From assembly GCF_040939455.1 (NCBI RefSeq), contig NC_134107.1, positions 12,153,537 to 12,217,536 of the forward strand: a stretch of DNA of 64,000 bases, read 5' to 3'. The notes beneath the pieces were generated by a model. It was not told the origin of the DNA. It ran no database searches and saw only the letters and a list, made by a program, of their open reading frames with translations. A program made the translations under genes and the position numbers. The stretch is from Microcebus murinus (taxonomy: Eukaryota; Chordata; Mammalia; Primates; Cheirogaleidae). Each line of letters begins with the position of its first letter. The first letter of the stretch is position 1. Positions 26,721-37,764 of this stretch are shown here, piece by piece.

Positions 26721-27390
26721 AGGCCAGGTGTGATGGTTCCTGCCTGTAATTCCAGTCCTCTGGGAGGATGAGGTGGGAAGATTGCTCGAGGCCAGGAGTT
26801 CAACACCAGCCTGGGCAACAGAGTGAGAACCTGTTTCTAAAATAAAAAAGGCTGGGCGCGGTGGCTCACGTCTGTAATCCTAGCACTCTGGGAGGCTGAG
26901 GCGGGCGGATTGCTCAAGGTCAGGAGTTCGAAACCAGCCTGAGCAAGAGCGAGACCCCGTCTCTACTATAAATAGAAAGAAAGTAATTGGCCAACTTATA
27001 GAGAAAAAATTAGCCGGGCATGATGGAGCATGCCTGTAGTCCCAGCTACTCAGAAGGCTGAGGGCAGCAGGATCGCTTGAGCCCAGGAGTTTGAGCTTGC
27101 TGTGAGCTAGGTTGATGCCACGGCACTCACTCTAGCCTGGGCATCAAAGCGAGACTCTGTCTCAAAATAAAATAAAATAAAATAAAATAAAATAAAATAA
27201 AATAAAATATTTAAAAACTATCTGGGCATGGTGGCATGCACCTGTAGTCCCAGCTACTCAGGAGGCTGAGGCAGGAGAATCATTTGAGCCCAGGAGTTCA
27301 AGGTTAGAGTGAACTATGATTGAGCCACTGTGCTCCAGCCTGGGCAGCAGAGCAAGACCCTGCTGTATCAAAACAAAAATAAAAACAAAC
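26721..27390 (+). repeat. Old Alu split by a younger Alu
   Basis: Left arm 26721-26849, right arm about 27212-27390, separated by a complete younger Alu that inserted in the A-rich linker. Confidence 0.9.
26850..27209 (+). repeat. Younger Alu nested in an older one
   Basis: GGCTGGGCGCGGTGGCTCACG to an (AAAAT)n tail at 27166-27207; lemur-type linker. Confidence 0.93.
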
Positions 27391-27427
27391 AACTAGGCAA
27401 AGCAAAAAAGAATGGAAAACACTTTAA

Positions 27428-27433
27428 TTTATT
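27428..27433 (-). terminator. BATF2: Probable BATF2 polyadenylation signal
   Basis: TTTATT on the plus strand reads AATAAA on the minus strand, about 1.27 kb past the BATF2 stop codon. A GT/T-rich stretch (GTGTTTTCC, TTCTTTTTTG) follows in the transcript direction. It is the only good candidate before the Alu cluster. If right, the 3' UTR spans about 27410-28701 and includes an Alu monomer. Confidence 0.55.
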
Positions 27434-28000
27434 TGCCATCACATATATGCCAAGACTTGTGTTCAGCACCCAGGAGTGTGTGAAATACTAACAGTGTCTT
27501 TCTTACATGTGTATGAAAATCTGAGTGGAGAGCTGGGGTTTGTCACCTCAAGCCCACTTAGAGTGTTTGTCCTGGAGTCTCAGCGAGAACCCCTCTTGCA
27601 GCAGACACTGCCGCTGAGCTCCCATCTGGTCCTAGGCTCTGCTCTTCGGCTGCAGCCAGCCCCGGCCAAAGAGCAAGGAGGGAGCTGCGTAGGAGGGGTC
27701 CAAGTAGTAGGAGCCTGGGGACTGCATGGGGACAGGAGTGCTACCAGAGACCTGCTGCCAGGTGCAAGTCCAGCTCTTCCCTCATTCTTCCCTGTTGCCT
27801 TTTGTGTGTGAGATGAATGCCTCTCCCACCACAGCCTTGGGGGCCCTGGGGAGGTGGGAGGAATTTGGGAAGAGCCTGGAGAGCAGACCCTGCAGCATCT
27901 CCCAGAAGCCTTGGTATGGCTGTGGGTACCCAGCCTGCAGAAACCCCGGAGGGGCCTCTTCCAGAACTCTCCCGACTGCTACCCACAGCTTCAATTTCTT

Positions 28001-28131
28001 TTTTTTTTTTTTTTTTTTTTTTAGAGACAGGGTCTCGCTCAGGCTGGTTTTGAACTCCTGACCTTGAGCAATCCACCCGCCTCGGCCTCCCAGAGTGCTA
28101 GGATTACAGGCGTGAGCCACCGCGCCCGGCC
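28001..28131 (-). repeat. Alu monomer in BATF2 3' UTR
   Basis: T-run of about 24, then AGAGACAGGGTCTCGCTCAGG to CACCGCGCCCGGCC. It has the same orientation as BATF2, so the transcript would carry it in sense with an A-run. Confidence 0.9.
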
Positions 28132-28701
28132 TCTATTTCTTGTCACTGAAAACACAACTTGGGGAAGAACGAGTGCACTTTAGGGCTTCTGCCTGGCCTC
28201 TCCCCACCCAGGCTTGATCTCTGGATCGGCCCCAGTGAGGGCAGGGTTTCTGGGGCTGCAGGGCTCCAGCCTAGAGGATCACGAGACAGAGGGGAGAGCC
28301 CCTCTCTGCTCCCAGCGTGTGCACCTGCTCGCACCAGCCCTGGGTTTCCAGGACTTCAGCCCCCAGGGCACCTGGGCCAGGATCCCACCAGGAGAGGGAT
28401 GAGCAGACCCTGGTGTTTCAGGTCCCAAGAAAGGCTGTGTGACCTTGGACTTCCCTGGGCCTCTGCTTCCTTATCTGAAAAAGTGGAGCGATAATCTCCA
28501 TTTGGCAGGGCGACGGTAAGGTTGGAATAAGACAGTGGCAGTGACAGGGCCTGCCACAGCAGCAGGCACTCAGGACAGCTTCCTTTTCCAACATGCAGTC
28601 AGCTTCTCGGAGCGGCCTCCGGGAGCAATGGAGGAGATGCCCATGTGCTGAGGCTGCCTCCTGAGCCCAACGGAGGGGCCAGCCCAGCTCCGGGGACCAG
28701 G

Positions 28702-29385
28702 TCAGAAGTGGACTTGGGCAGAGGAGAGCAGAGGGAAGGCCAGGAGAGGGTGGGGGCTGGGATCCACACCCAGCCCTTGCCAATCTGCTGCGGAGAAAGC
28801 AGGCTCACGCTCCCTGCTCTGCTGACATGCAAGCCACAGAGCAGGGGAAGGGCTGCGGGGAGAGGACCCCAGCCTGCTCCCGGTGGAGTGCTCCGGCCCG
28901 AGGGGCTGTAGAGGGTCAGGTTGGGCTGCGGGGCTGGGCAGGAGGGCATTGAGCTTACAGGAAGACTCCAGCAGGCTACAGCCAGTGGGGGAGGCAGACA
29001 GGACAGGGTTCGGGGACAGCTGAGCAGGAGGTGCAGGAACGACAGCAGTGCCAAGGGACAGCGAGAGCAGAGGGGATGGGAGGAGACCAGGGGAATCGTG
29101 AGGCTGTGGACCTGGAGAGAGTTGCTGAGCTGGGGGAGAACAGACTGAGGTCTGGAATAGGCCCGGCTGCTCCTGGCAGTCCTGTTTTCCATGGAGGATG
29201 GGGACTAGGGGCTTTTCGGCCTGGTCCCAGTAGTCGGGGGACCCTGGAGCCAAGCAGGAAGCACAGTCCAGGCAGCACAGGCGCTCGTGCATGTGCAGGG
29301 TCTGGCTCCACCATGCCAGCTCTGCCTGCAGGGCCTGGATCTCCTTCCGCAGGGTGTGGTTGTGTTTCTCCAGGGACTCGTGCTG
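28702..29385 (-). CDS. BATF2: BATF2 coding exon 3 (zipper and C-terminal tail)
   Basis: 684 nt including the stop codon. The acceptor CTCCTGCAG lies before CAG-CAC-GAG (QHESLEK). A second CAG three bases in could serve as an alternative acceptor that drops one glutamine. Encodes the rest of the zipper (LRKEIQALQAELAWW) and the long tail. Confidence 0.95.
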   Translation of the reverse strand, partial: QHESLEKHNHTLRKEIQALQAELAWWSQTLHMHERLCCLDCASCLAPGSPDYWDQAEKPLVPILHGKQDCQEQPGLFQTSVCSPPAQQLSPGPQPHDSPGLLPSPLLSLSLGTAVVPAPPAQLSPNPVLSASPTGCSLLESSCKLNALLPSPAAQPDPLQPLGPEHSTGSRLGSSPRSPSPALWLACQQSREREPAFSAADWQGLGVDPSPHPLLAFPLLSSAQVHF

Positions 29386-32300
29386 CTGCAGGAGGAGCAG
29401 ATGGGCAGGGAGGGGCTGTCAGCCAGCATCAGGGACTTGGCATGGGCCCTGTCCCCATCCAGGGCCCCGACTTCAGGGATTCACCACCAGCTGAATGTCC
29501 AAGCCAGGGCCCCTTGGCCACTCTGTGGCCAGCCCTTCAGAACCATGCACCAAGTGTCCCCATTCCACTCCTGACTGGGCAGACTGCCTGCTCTCCCTCC
29601 TACCACTGGTCCCCTAAGCCAGCACCATTCCTCCTTGGGGTCCCCACCAGCCTCCTGACTGGTGTGCCCCCCAAACCACCCCACGGTCTTGCCCAGAGGA
29701 GCCTTTCAGCAAGTGTGTCATTAATTGTAAGTTACAGCCCTTTTGAGGCTCCCATGACTCGCAGGATCAGAAGTCCCTGTCATGGGATTTCAGGCCTGCA
29801 TGGTGGACCCAGCTCAGACCTCCAGCTTTCTCTCTCCCGCCTTCTTCCTGTCCCTCACATGAACTCTGCTTCCTTACCACATTTCCTGTCCCCTCTGCCT
29901 GGACACTCTTCCGCCCCCCTCCCTGTGCTAATCCTGACCTGGTCTTCACGTGCCGACTTTGATGTCATCTGCCTTGGACACTTGAGTCTGCTTAATGCCA
30001 CTGCCAGACCTGCCAGTGCCCAGGACTTGGCCAGTGGAGCACTGTGGGAGGATTCAGGGGACCGTTTTACAGGTTGACACCGCGGCTGTGTTGGATTCAG
30101 CACCCCCGAATCAGCTGAACGCCGGGTTCCGAGAACCCACTGGGACAGGAATCAACGTGCAGCTCTAAATAACCATTCACGATGGCAAAATGGTGAAATG
30201 CAGGAAGAATTTTACTTCTGTGTCTCCTAAGGCTGAACAACTGAAACGACTTCAACCTGAATACTTTCTGGATCATTTGTTTGTCTGGCTGGCTTCCCCA
30301 CGAGGACATAAGCCCTGCGGTGGGGCTGGAGTGCTCTCACGGCCGACTGTGCCTGTCACACACTCAGTTCTCCGTAACAGGCGTCTCGGGAGGAATGAAC
30401 AGATGAAAGCGCCGGGTCTCACAGGCACCGTCCTAAGCACCAGTCCTGACTCTCGCCCGTCTGCAGGGTGCCTGCCGCTCCCTGCACCTGCGCCAGCACC
30501 GTTTCGTTCACCCCGGGTGCGTTTGCTCACCTTCATCCTCTGAGAAAACTCCTATTCACCCTTCAAGACCAGCTCAGACTTCATCTCCTCTTTATACCGC
30601 CTGATGCCACTACCTATGTGCTATGGACTGAATTGTGTCCCCACCTCCAAGTTCATACATTGAAGCCCTAACCCCCAGTGGGACCGTGTTTAGAGATGAG
30701 GTGTTTAGGAGGTAATTTAGATTAAATGAGGTCAGGAGGGTGGGGTTCTAATCTGGCAGGATTGGTGGCCTTAGAAGAGGCAGGGAGAGAGATGGCCCTC
30801 TCCTCCCGCGCTGAGGAACGGCCTTGCGCACACAGGGAGGAGGTGCCACTGCGAGTCAGGGAGAGCCCGGCCCAGGAACCGGACTGGCTGGCACCTTGAT
30901 CTTGGACTTCCCAGCCTCCAGAGCTGTGAGAGATCAATGTCTTCTTTAAGCCACCCAGTCTGTGGTACTTTTCAGACGGGAGTGGGGCTCAGCAAAGCAA
31001 GCAACTGGCAGCTGGGACTGCACACCTCGCCCTTCTCAACCCTGACCCAGAGTTCTCACAGTGTGGTCCTGGCCACCGCCTGAGTGCTGACCCCAGGGCG
31101 ACTAATGACAATGCAGGTTCCTGGGCCCCACTTGGCCTCATGAGGCGGGACCTGGGGAGGGAGGAAGAGTCTACATTTTAGCAAGTGCCTCAGATGGCCA
31201 CTGTGCCTCGCTCTCCCCATTTGCCTTTGCTCCCTGCCTCCCTTCCCCTAGACTGGGGTGTCCTAAGGGCACAGGATGAGGATGAACCTTTGTGTCCCTG
31301 TGGCCAGCTGTGTACCTGGCATATGGTTTGCACTCAACACTCAGAAATTCCCCAATCTCAGCACAGGACCCTTTCCTCCTCCCAAACCCAGGTGACAGCA
31401 GTTTAGGGGAGAACTGCTCACAGGCAGGACGGAGAAGGGGTGGCTGGGCCAGGGGAGTGGAGTCCGGGACAGGAAAGGAAGGCGTCCCCACCTGGTGCAG
31501 GGCATCCGCCTTGTCCGTGTGCTTCCGTCGGCTGCGCTGGGCCGCCGCCCGGTTCTTCTGTTTCTTCTTCAGCTGCCTCTGATGCTCCTCAGGGTCCTGC
31601 AGGGGACCGGGCAGAAGGCTCAGTGTCCCGGCAGGGGCCTGCATCCTCCGTCCTGGCCAGCTCTTTGTACAGCCAAGTCTTTCCCCTTGAGTCAAGTCTC
31701 TGAGGGTCCCCGTTCTCCCTGAGGTCGCTCTTGCTCGCTCAGCGCCCACCCCGCCCACTGCAGGCAGTGCAAACCTCGCTGTAATGCCAGCCTCAGCCCT
31801 GTGTCCTGCTCACAGCTCACACGGGGTGAGGGGGAGCGGGGAAGCTGGGAGCCTGGGGTTCAAACCCAGACAGGACTGACTTCACACCCCACATTCACGA
31901 AGCCCTGACACTCTGGGCAAGTCACTCACTTCCCTGGGCCCAGGCAGCCCACCCCTGCAGTGGCAGCCCCATGGTGCCTCGCTTACGGGCTGCTGTAGGA
32001 GTAAAGGAGAAAGACCCACCGAGCAGGGAGGGTCAGCTGCTGCTGTTGCCACTGCTGTTCTTCCCACAGTCAAGGTGTTGATTTTCCCAGCGTAAGCCCG
32101 TGAAGGCAGGGCCAGGGTCCGACTCAGTTCCATGTGCCCCTGCCCAGCTCAGGCCCAGGGCCGACATTCACTTACTCAACAAACATTTCTTTAAAACCTA
32201 CTATGTGCCAGACACTAAGCTAGGGGGACACAGCAATGAATAAAACAGGTAAAAATCCCTGCCCTCGAATTGCTCACAGTCTAGTGAGGCAGGACCCAAC

Positions 32301-33004
32301 AATGAATGAATGAAGAGTCCATTCTGATAGAGGAGTGGACTTAAAGGTTGACAGTAGTGACCATCCTCTACTCTGAGGTCAATGAAACTTAGACAAGATA
32401 TTTAATCCCAATGCCCAGAACCCAGACAGTCAGGGCAAGAGGGACTGTTAGGGACCTCACAGCCCAAACCCTCCCAGGTCACTCAGCTCCTAGGGGTCCA
32501 TGGCCACAGCAGGCTCATTTTAGACACTGGGAGACCCAGAGACAAGGGCTGGGAAGGACCACGGTAAGCAGAGGGGCAGGGGCCCAGGGATGCGGGTCCT
32601 ATGAGAGGGGCAGGGCTTTCTAGGGAAGCCACTGCCCCGGGAATCTGGAGAGGGAAGAGGAGGCTCCCGTGCGGGAGAACAGGCAGACAGGGAGAGGACA
32701 GGTAGACGGGGAGAGGACAGGCAGACAGAGGGCAAGTTCTCCACTGGAGACTGTATCTGCAACACGAGAGCTGGAGAGGCTTCCTTCTAATGCCCTGACT
32801 TCAGGGTAAGAGAGTGAGATCAGAGAGGGGTGTGGGGAGCCCTTTGTCACACAGCCCTTGGGGACAGAGCTGGGACTAGGAACTCCCAACTACACCTTTC
32901 ACTGCTGGGCCCTGGCCCCGGGTGTGTCCCCCTTCTCCTCCCCACCCCTGGTCCCCTGTACTCACTGTGCCGGTCAGCAGCGCATGGCTCCCACAGAGGT
33001 GCAT
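28702..33004 (-). CDS. BATF2: BATF2, AP-1 family bZIP transcription factor
   Basis: The three coding exons are 32966-33004, 31492-31596 and 28702-29385. Joined in phase they give 275 codons, against 274 in human as I recall. BATF2 (also SARI) is an interferon-induced bZIP factor that pairs with JUN proteins and acts with IRF1 in macrophage activation. The basic region is residues 23-38, with the bZIP signature Asn28-x7-Arg36. The zipper follows with Leu46, 53, 60 and 67 at heptad spacing and Trp74 at the next position. BATF and BATF3 end soon after the zipper. BATF2 has a long Pro/Ser/Leu-rich tail, seen here, ending in SPHPLLAFPLLSSAQVHF, which I recognise from the human protein. All splice sites are GT-AG and no frame break is seen. 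Family and function come from recognition; expression is inferred. Confidence 0.96.
29386..31491 (-). other. BATF2: BATF2 intron 2
   Basis: About 2.1 kb with a MaLR-like remnant (30612-30965) and an L2-like piece near 30520-30610. The 348-codon plus-strand open frame at 29031-30077 crosses exon 3 and this intron and is antisense shadow. Confidence 0.8.
30612..30965 (+). repeat. MLT1-type MaLR LTR remnant
   Basis: GCTATGGACTGAATTGTGTCC, TTGAAGCCCTAACCCCCAGT, TGATCTTGGACTTCCCAGCC and AGCCACCCAGTCTGTGGTAC occur in the order of an MLT1-type LTR. Confidence 0.75.
31492..31596 (-). CDS. BATF2: BATF2 coding exon 2 (basic region)
   Basis: 105 nt, 35 codons from DPEEHQ to DALHQ, carrying KNRAAAQRSRRKHTDKA. 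The acceptor is CCCTGCAG and the donor GTGGGG; phase 0 at both ends. Confidence 0.96.
31597..32965 (-). other. BATF2: BATF2 intron 1
   Basis: About 1.37 kb. A diverged repeat-like piece lies at 32170-32350 (CTACTATGTGCCAGACACTAAG). 32640-32740 has imperfect repeats of GGGGAGAGGACAGG. No other feature seen. Confidence 0.75.
32966..33004 (-). CDS. BATF2: BATF2 coding exon 1
   Basis: 39 nt encoding MHLCGSHALLTGT, with donor gtgagtac right after ACA. The ATG is preceded by TGCCTCAGCC, a fair initiation context. Phase 0 end. Confidence 0.95.
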
Positions 33005-33039
33005 GGCTGAGGCAGGGGGAGCAGAGGCTCAGCCGCCTG

Positions 33040-33225
33040 TACAGTGTCCCTGTCCCTCAGCAGCCGTGACCTTCCAGTGCCCTCTGGGGGCCTAAGGAAG
33101 TGGCAGCTCTTTAAATCCCCAGTGACCACTCCGCCCCCAGAGAGCCAAGTTTCAGTTTCTCCTAAAGCCACTTGCTGCCCAGAATCCCTGGCTCCGGGTT
33201 GCTCACGTGGCTGGAATTTCCTAAC
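33040..33225 (-). promoter_or_regulatory. BATF2: BATF2 promoter with ISRE
   Basis: On the minus strand GAAACTGAAACT (33148-33159) is a perfect interferon-stimulated response element core, about 145 nt upstream of the ATG. Nearer the gene is a TATA-like ATTTAAAG (33109-33116). Farther out are a kappaB-like GGAATTTCC (33213-33221) and an E-box CACGTG (33204-33209). This fits the known interferon induction of BATF2. Factor binding is inferred. Confidence 0.75.
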
Positions 33226-34640
33226 ATGAACTGGCCTTCCGGTTGGGCCCCTTCTCTGGAAGGAGGACAGTGGAGGGTGGGGAGGAGGGAAGACTGAAGG
33301 CCAGGTGTGGGGAAGGTGTTCTGGGAGAGGGAGAGGAAGAGGCTGGGGACAGAGCTGAGAGGAGAAGCCAGCCCAGAGCAAAGGTGCATGTCGGGTATGG
33401 AGAGCCCCTGGGCTCTGGAATTGGGGGAGCCCAGGTTCACAGCCCACATTGCAGCTGTGCAGCTTTGGGAAGGTGACTCAACCTCTCTGAGCCTTAATTT
33501 CCTCATCTGTAAAGGATATGAGGGAGATGGCATAAAAACCCACTCCCAGGCTTGGTGTAGGAACTGAGCTAGATAATACGATCACCCACAATCCTCTGAG
33601 ACCAACGTGGAGGCACGCCTGTAAAAATAAGCAACGTCCCTTACATAGAGCAGATGAATAAATTACTGTTTTTATACAACAGACCACACAGCAGTGGAGA
33701 GACTGATGTGTGGTGGTTAGGAGCCCAGCGTGCAAGCTATGTGACCTGGGTTCATAATTTCACCTTTCTGCGCCTCTGTTTCCACATCTATAGAGTGGGG
33801 ATAAAGATCAGTTTGTTGTGAAGATTAAATGAGTTAAGGCAGTCAAGTCACTGAAACCATGCCTGGTGCAGACAGAATAAGACCTCAACAAACATGCAGG
33901 ATTGTGATACAGTGTAAGATTCAAAACTGCACTTGTATGAAATAGCAGGCTGCAACAAGACCTGAACAATATGCTATAATTTCTGTGAGGTTTAATAACA
34001 TGGCTACATAAATATGTAATAAAAGATAAACATACGCCTGGGAATGAGAAACAACACTCAGAGAATGGTGAAGGGAAGCGAGGGGTGGTCTGAGAGGGAC
34101 ACACGGTGACTCTGTCCACTTGTCTGCAGTGTTTTAACTGCCTAAACTGTGCAAACAGTTCTCTGTGATATTATCTACACTTTGGGGTATACCTGAAATG
34201 TTTTGTAATAAAACTTCTTTGAAAGACCCAGCAAGCCCTGCAGCCCCAGGCAAACCTGAATGGGTGTCGGATCTCTGAGGGAGATGGCACCTGGATGGGA
34301 CATCTGTCAGGGGATGGAGGAGCCGGAGAACAGCACGCAATGTTAGGGTCCTGTGGTCTGTGCTTCTTGGGATTGTGTCTGAGTCCTGAGGGCTCAAGGC
34401 CGATGATGTGGGGTCACAAGGATGGCCAACACTGCAGACAGGATCTTCTGACAGGTAGGCTGGGCATGGCAGAGAAATCATACCTATCTGACAGTTATTC
34501 TGAAGTTGGGAAAGAATGAGATGAGAAGCAGCACTGTGGACACTGTAAAGTACCATCTGGACCTGTTCCCCCACCTGATATTCGTGGTGTCATACTGTGG
34601 ACTCTGGGATTAATGCAGTCTCATGATTAAAAATGCCTGG

Positions 34641-34974
34641 GGTTGGCTGGGCGCGGTGGCTCACACCTGTAATCCTAGCACTCTGGGAGGCCAAGGCGGG
34701 CGGATTGCTCAACGTCAGGAGTTCAAAACCAGCCTGAGCAAGAGCGAGACCCCGTCTCTACTATAAATAGAAAGAAATTCATTGGCCAAATAATATATAT
34801 AGAAAAATAAGCCGGCATGGTGGCACATGCCTGTAGTCCCAGCTACTCGGGAGGCTGAGGCAGGAGGATCACTTGAGCCCAGGAGTTTGAGGTTGCTGTG
34901 AGCTAGGCTGATGCCACGGCACTCACTCTAGCCTGGGCATCAAAGCGAGACTCTGTCTCAAAAAAAAAAAAAAA
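34641..34974 (+). repeat. Full-length Alu
   Basis: GGCTGGGCGCGGTGGCTCACA to an A-run; lemur-type linker. Confidence 0.95.
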
Positions 34975-35554
34975 GCTTGGGGGGCAGGACTGGGCATGAC
35001 AGCTGGACCTTGCCCTCCTTGCTTCTGAGGGGCGGGGGGCAGAGGCTGACGTGGGACACCCCATGCAGTGAGGCTGCCCCTGTTTCTCTGAATTATTTTT
35101 GTTTCCCAGGAACCAGGAGGGCTGGGGCGTCTTGCCTGAGGTGGGCACCCGTGGGACTCATTAAGCCATCCCCGGGCTCCATAGGGAGCCATGTGCAGGA
35201 GGCTCGTGCATGACGTAACTAAGAAAACACACCTGGGTGCGCACGTATGTGCGTGTGGAGAGGGGCTAGGGCCCGAGTGTCCCCATCCCAGCCCCGAGCC
35301 CCAGCCCGGGACCCCAGGCTTCCCCCTAGAAGGGAGCCAGTCAGCAGGTGTGGCTCCTCCCAGGAGGCCACAGCCCTGGAGGGAGCATTTATGGCTTGAT
35401 CTCCTTGAGGGCTATTGGGAGCGGGAGTGGCAGGGAGGGAAGGACACCAAGAAGGTAATGTTTAACCAGGAATGTCTGTGCGAGGCCCCCTGCCCCCTGG
35501 GTGGAGACCTTCCAGGCCAGCAGGGCCATCCAGCTTGACCTGGCGCTTAGATGG

Positions 35555-35905
35555 CGCCTCCGTCTGTTCAGGCCGCTGTAACACGCTACCGCTACCGTAG
35601 CCTGAGTGGCCTAACCCGCACGCTCACTCCTCACAGCTGTGGAGGCTGGAGAGTCCAAGATCAAGGTGAGGGCAGATGTGGTTCCCGGCGAGGGCCGTCT
35701 TTCTGGCTTGCAGACGGCTGCATTCTAGCCGTGTCCTCAGGTGGCAGAGAGAAAGCTCTGGTCTCTCTGTCTTCTTCTAAGGACACTAATCCCACCCTCG
35801 TGACCTCGTCCAAACCTAGTCACCTGCTAAAGGCCCCACCTCCACATACCGCCATATCGAGGGTTGGTGCTTCAACACACGAGTTCGGGGTGGGGGACAC
35901 AAACA
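35555..35905 (-). repeat. Ancient LTR-like remnant, MaLR-like
   Basis: CTGTTCAGGCCGCTGTAACAC, TCACAGCTGTGGAGGCTGGAG, GGACACTAATCCCACCCTCG and TGGGGGACACAAAC. This is the reverse-complement layout of MaLR-style repeats. Subfamily uncertain. Confidence 0.55.
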
Positions 35906-37693
35906 TGTACAACATGTACCCCCCAAATCTATTAAAATACAGAAATAAAAAAATAAAAAAACAAGAAAAAGAACAAAATGGTGGGATGCAAAAAAAAAAA
36001 GGCATGAGGTTTTTTTTCCCTAATGAAGTACCTTTGGAATGAAAAAAAAAGTTAATGGTTGTGTTTGGCACTTAGTATCTGATGTAAACTGCCCCAAATT
36101 TCTCAGGCTTACAAAGGAGCTCAACAAGGGACGGGAGATTCGGGTTCTCTGGATTCTTACTTGTCCCTACTTAGCCCTTCACTGTTGTTCATTGCCTTTT
36201 GAATGGACTTGCCTTAATTTCAAAGTGTTGCAGTCAATGAAGTATTCTGAGTCGCCCACGAAACCTTCGCTGAGAGGGAGGAGACCTCCTCTGTGTTAGA
36301 GGAGTCTCTGTCCCTTATAAATTATTGAGTCAAACAACTTACTGAGGAGCTTGGAGTGCACCAGCCTCAGGCACAGCCGGACCATGCTGCCCAAGCAGTG
36401 TCATCAGGAGTCACACTCACCCCACCTGTTCTCCCAGGGCTTGCTCGTGGTCGTGGTCGTAAGAGGGCCACAGAAACAGCAGCTTAGATACCCCACCCCT
36501 CGCCACTGTTCCAGTAGTTTCAGCAAAGGCCCCAGGCCTGGCTCTCCTTGTTCTGGCCTGGGTCATGTGCCTATTCCTGACATAGGTCACTGTGGCCACA
36601 GAGAAGGTGAGATTGGCAAAGCCAGAGTCCCAAGCCCATCCTGGAGCCCAGGGATGGGGTCAGCCCATCTAAGCCATAGGGATGATGGGTGAAAGGGCCA
36701 CTCCCTAGGGCACCAGCTGCTGTCAGTGGATGAAGGGTAAGTGGACGCAAGGCCGATGCCACCTCCCTGGCTCACATTCAGATAAGTGGAAGCTGCCACT
36801 TGGCTGCACATCCCTTGCCCTGGGTCATCACCCCAGGTGGATGGATTCAAATCCCCACGTGTCTCTGACACCAAGCCCTCTTCCCATCATTTCACAGCTG
36901 CCCGGGTTGGGGAGGAAGGTCCCAGTGGGCAGAGACCCATGCATAGGAAAACGAAGGCTTGCTGAGGGGCTGATTTCAGATGAACTGAATGTTGGGCAGA
37001 GCCTGGGGCCAGCGACGTCATGGGGACTCCCCAGGATATGAAGTGGGGGGAGGGTTGGGGTGACTTTCACTTTCAGCACAGCACATGGCCAGTGCTCATT
37101 AAAGCTGGCGTTTGCAAATAGCTGGGCCTCCCAGGAACTGGGTGACTTGACCTGAGGTTCCATGGGTTCGTCCTGCCCAGGCCGAGGCACTGAGGGACAG
37201 GAAGCGGGAGCTGGCAGATGTCCCCACACTCAGCTCCCCAGCCGAAGCCCCGTCCTGCTGGGCCCTTTGCTGCCTCCATAGCTTGGTGCTTCTAACTCCC
37301 TGCTACTCCTTTAGCACGCACACCTTTCTGGGAAGCTGACCGCAAGTCTTGGAAACCAGCAAGGAGTAGAAACAATAAACAGGAGCGCTCTGAGTCCGCC
37401 AGCATCCCAGGGCTTTGCGGCAAGTGGAAATCGCAACAGCTCCTGGATATTCCTAGGTAGTCCAAGCCCTAGAGAGACCTGGGTTCAAATCCTTGCTGTG
37501 CTACTACTACCTGTGTGACTGTGGACAAGGCCTTTGGTTTCTCTGGGCCTCAGTTTCCTTGTCTGTAAAGTGGTGACAATACCCTTGCTTTGCCAGGACT
37601 GTCATGATGACTGAAACCACATAGGCAAAGTGGTCATCAGTGAGCTCGAGTGAGTCCCCTTTCCCTTGTCCCTGTGTCCCTTAGAGACAGGAG

Positions 37694-37764
37694 GGCCAGG
37701 CTGGGCTGGGCTTCATTCTCCCACTTCATTCAGTGGCCGGAATGAAGCCCAGCCCAGCCTGGCC
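37694..37764. repeat. Perfect 24-bp inverted repeat (hairpin)
   Basis: The arms 37694-37717 and 37741-37764 are exact reverse complements (left arm GGCCAGGCTGGGCTGGGCTT plus CATT), with a 23-nt loop. The 71-nt unit could fold as a small hairpin on either strand. No Alu sequence is involved. Confidence 0.9.

Noticed and set aside
28645..28911. Plus-strand open frame opposite the end of BATF2
   Set aside because: Shadow of the BATF2 coding frame on the other strand.
29031..30077. 348-codon plus-strand open frame
   Set aside because: It lies antisense to BATF2 exon 3 and into intron 2. It is open because of GC-rich coding sequence on the other strand. No domain, no start context, no splice support.
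31171..31758. 195-codon minus-strand open frame around BATF2 exon 2
   Set aside because: Only 31492-31596 is exon; the rest is intron read-through past clear splice sites.
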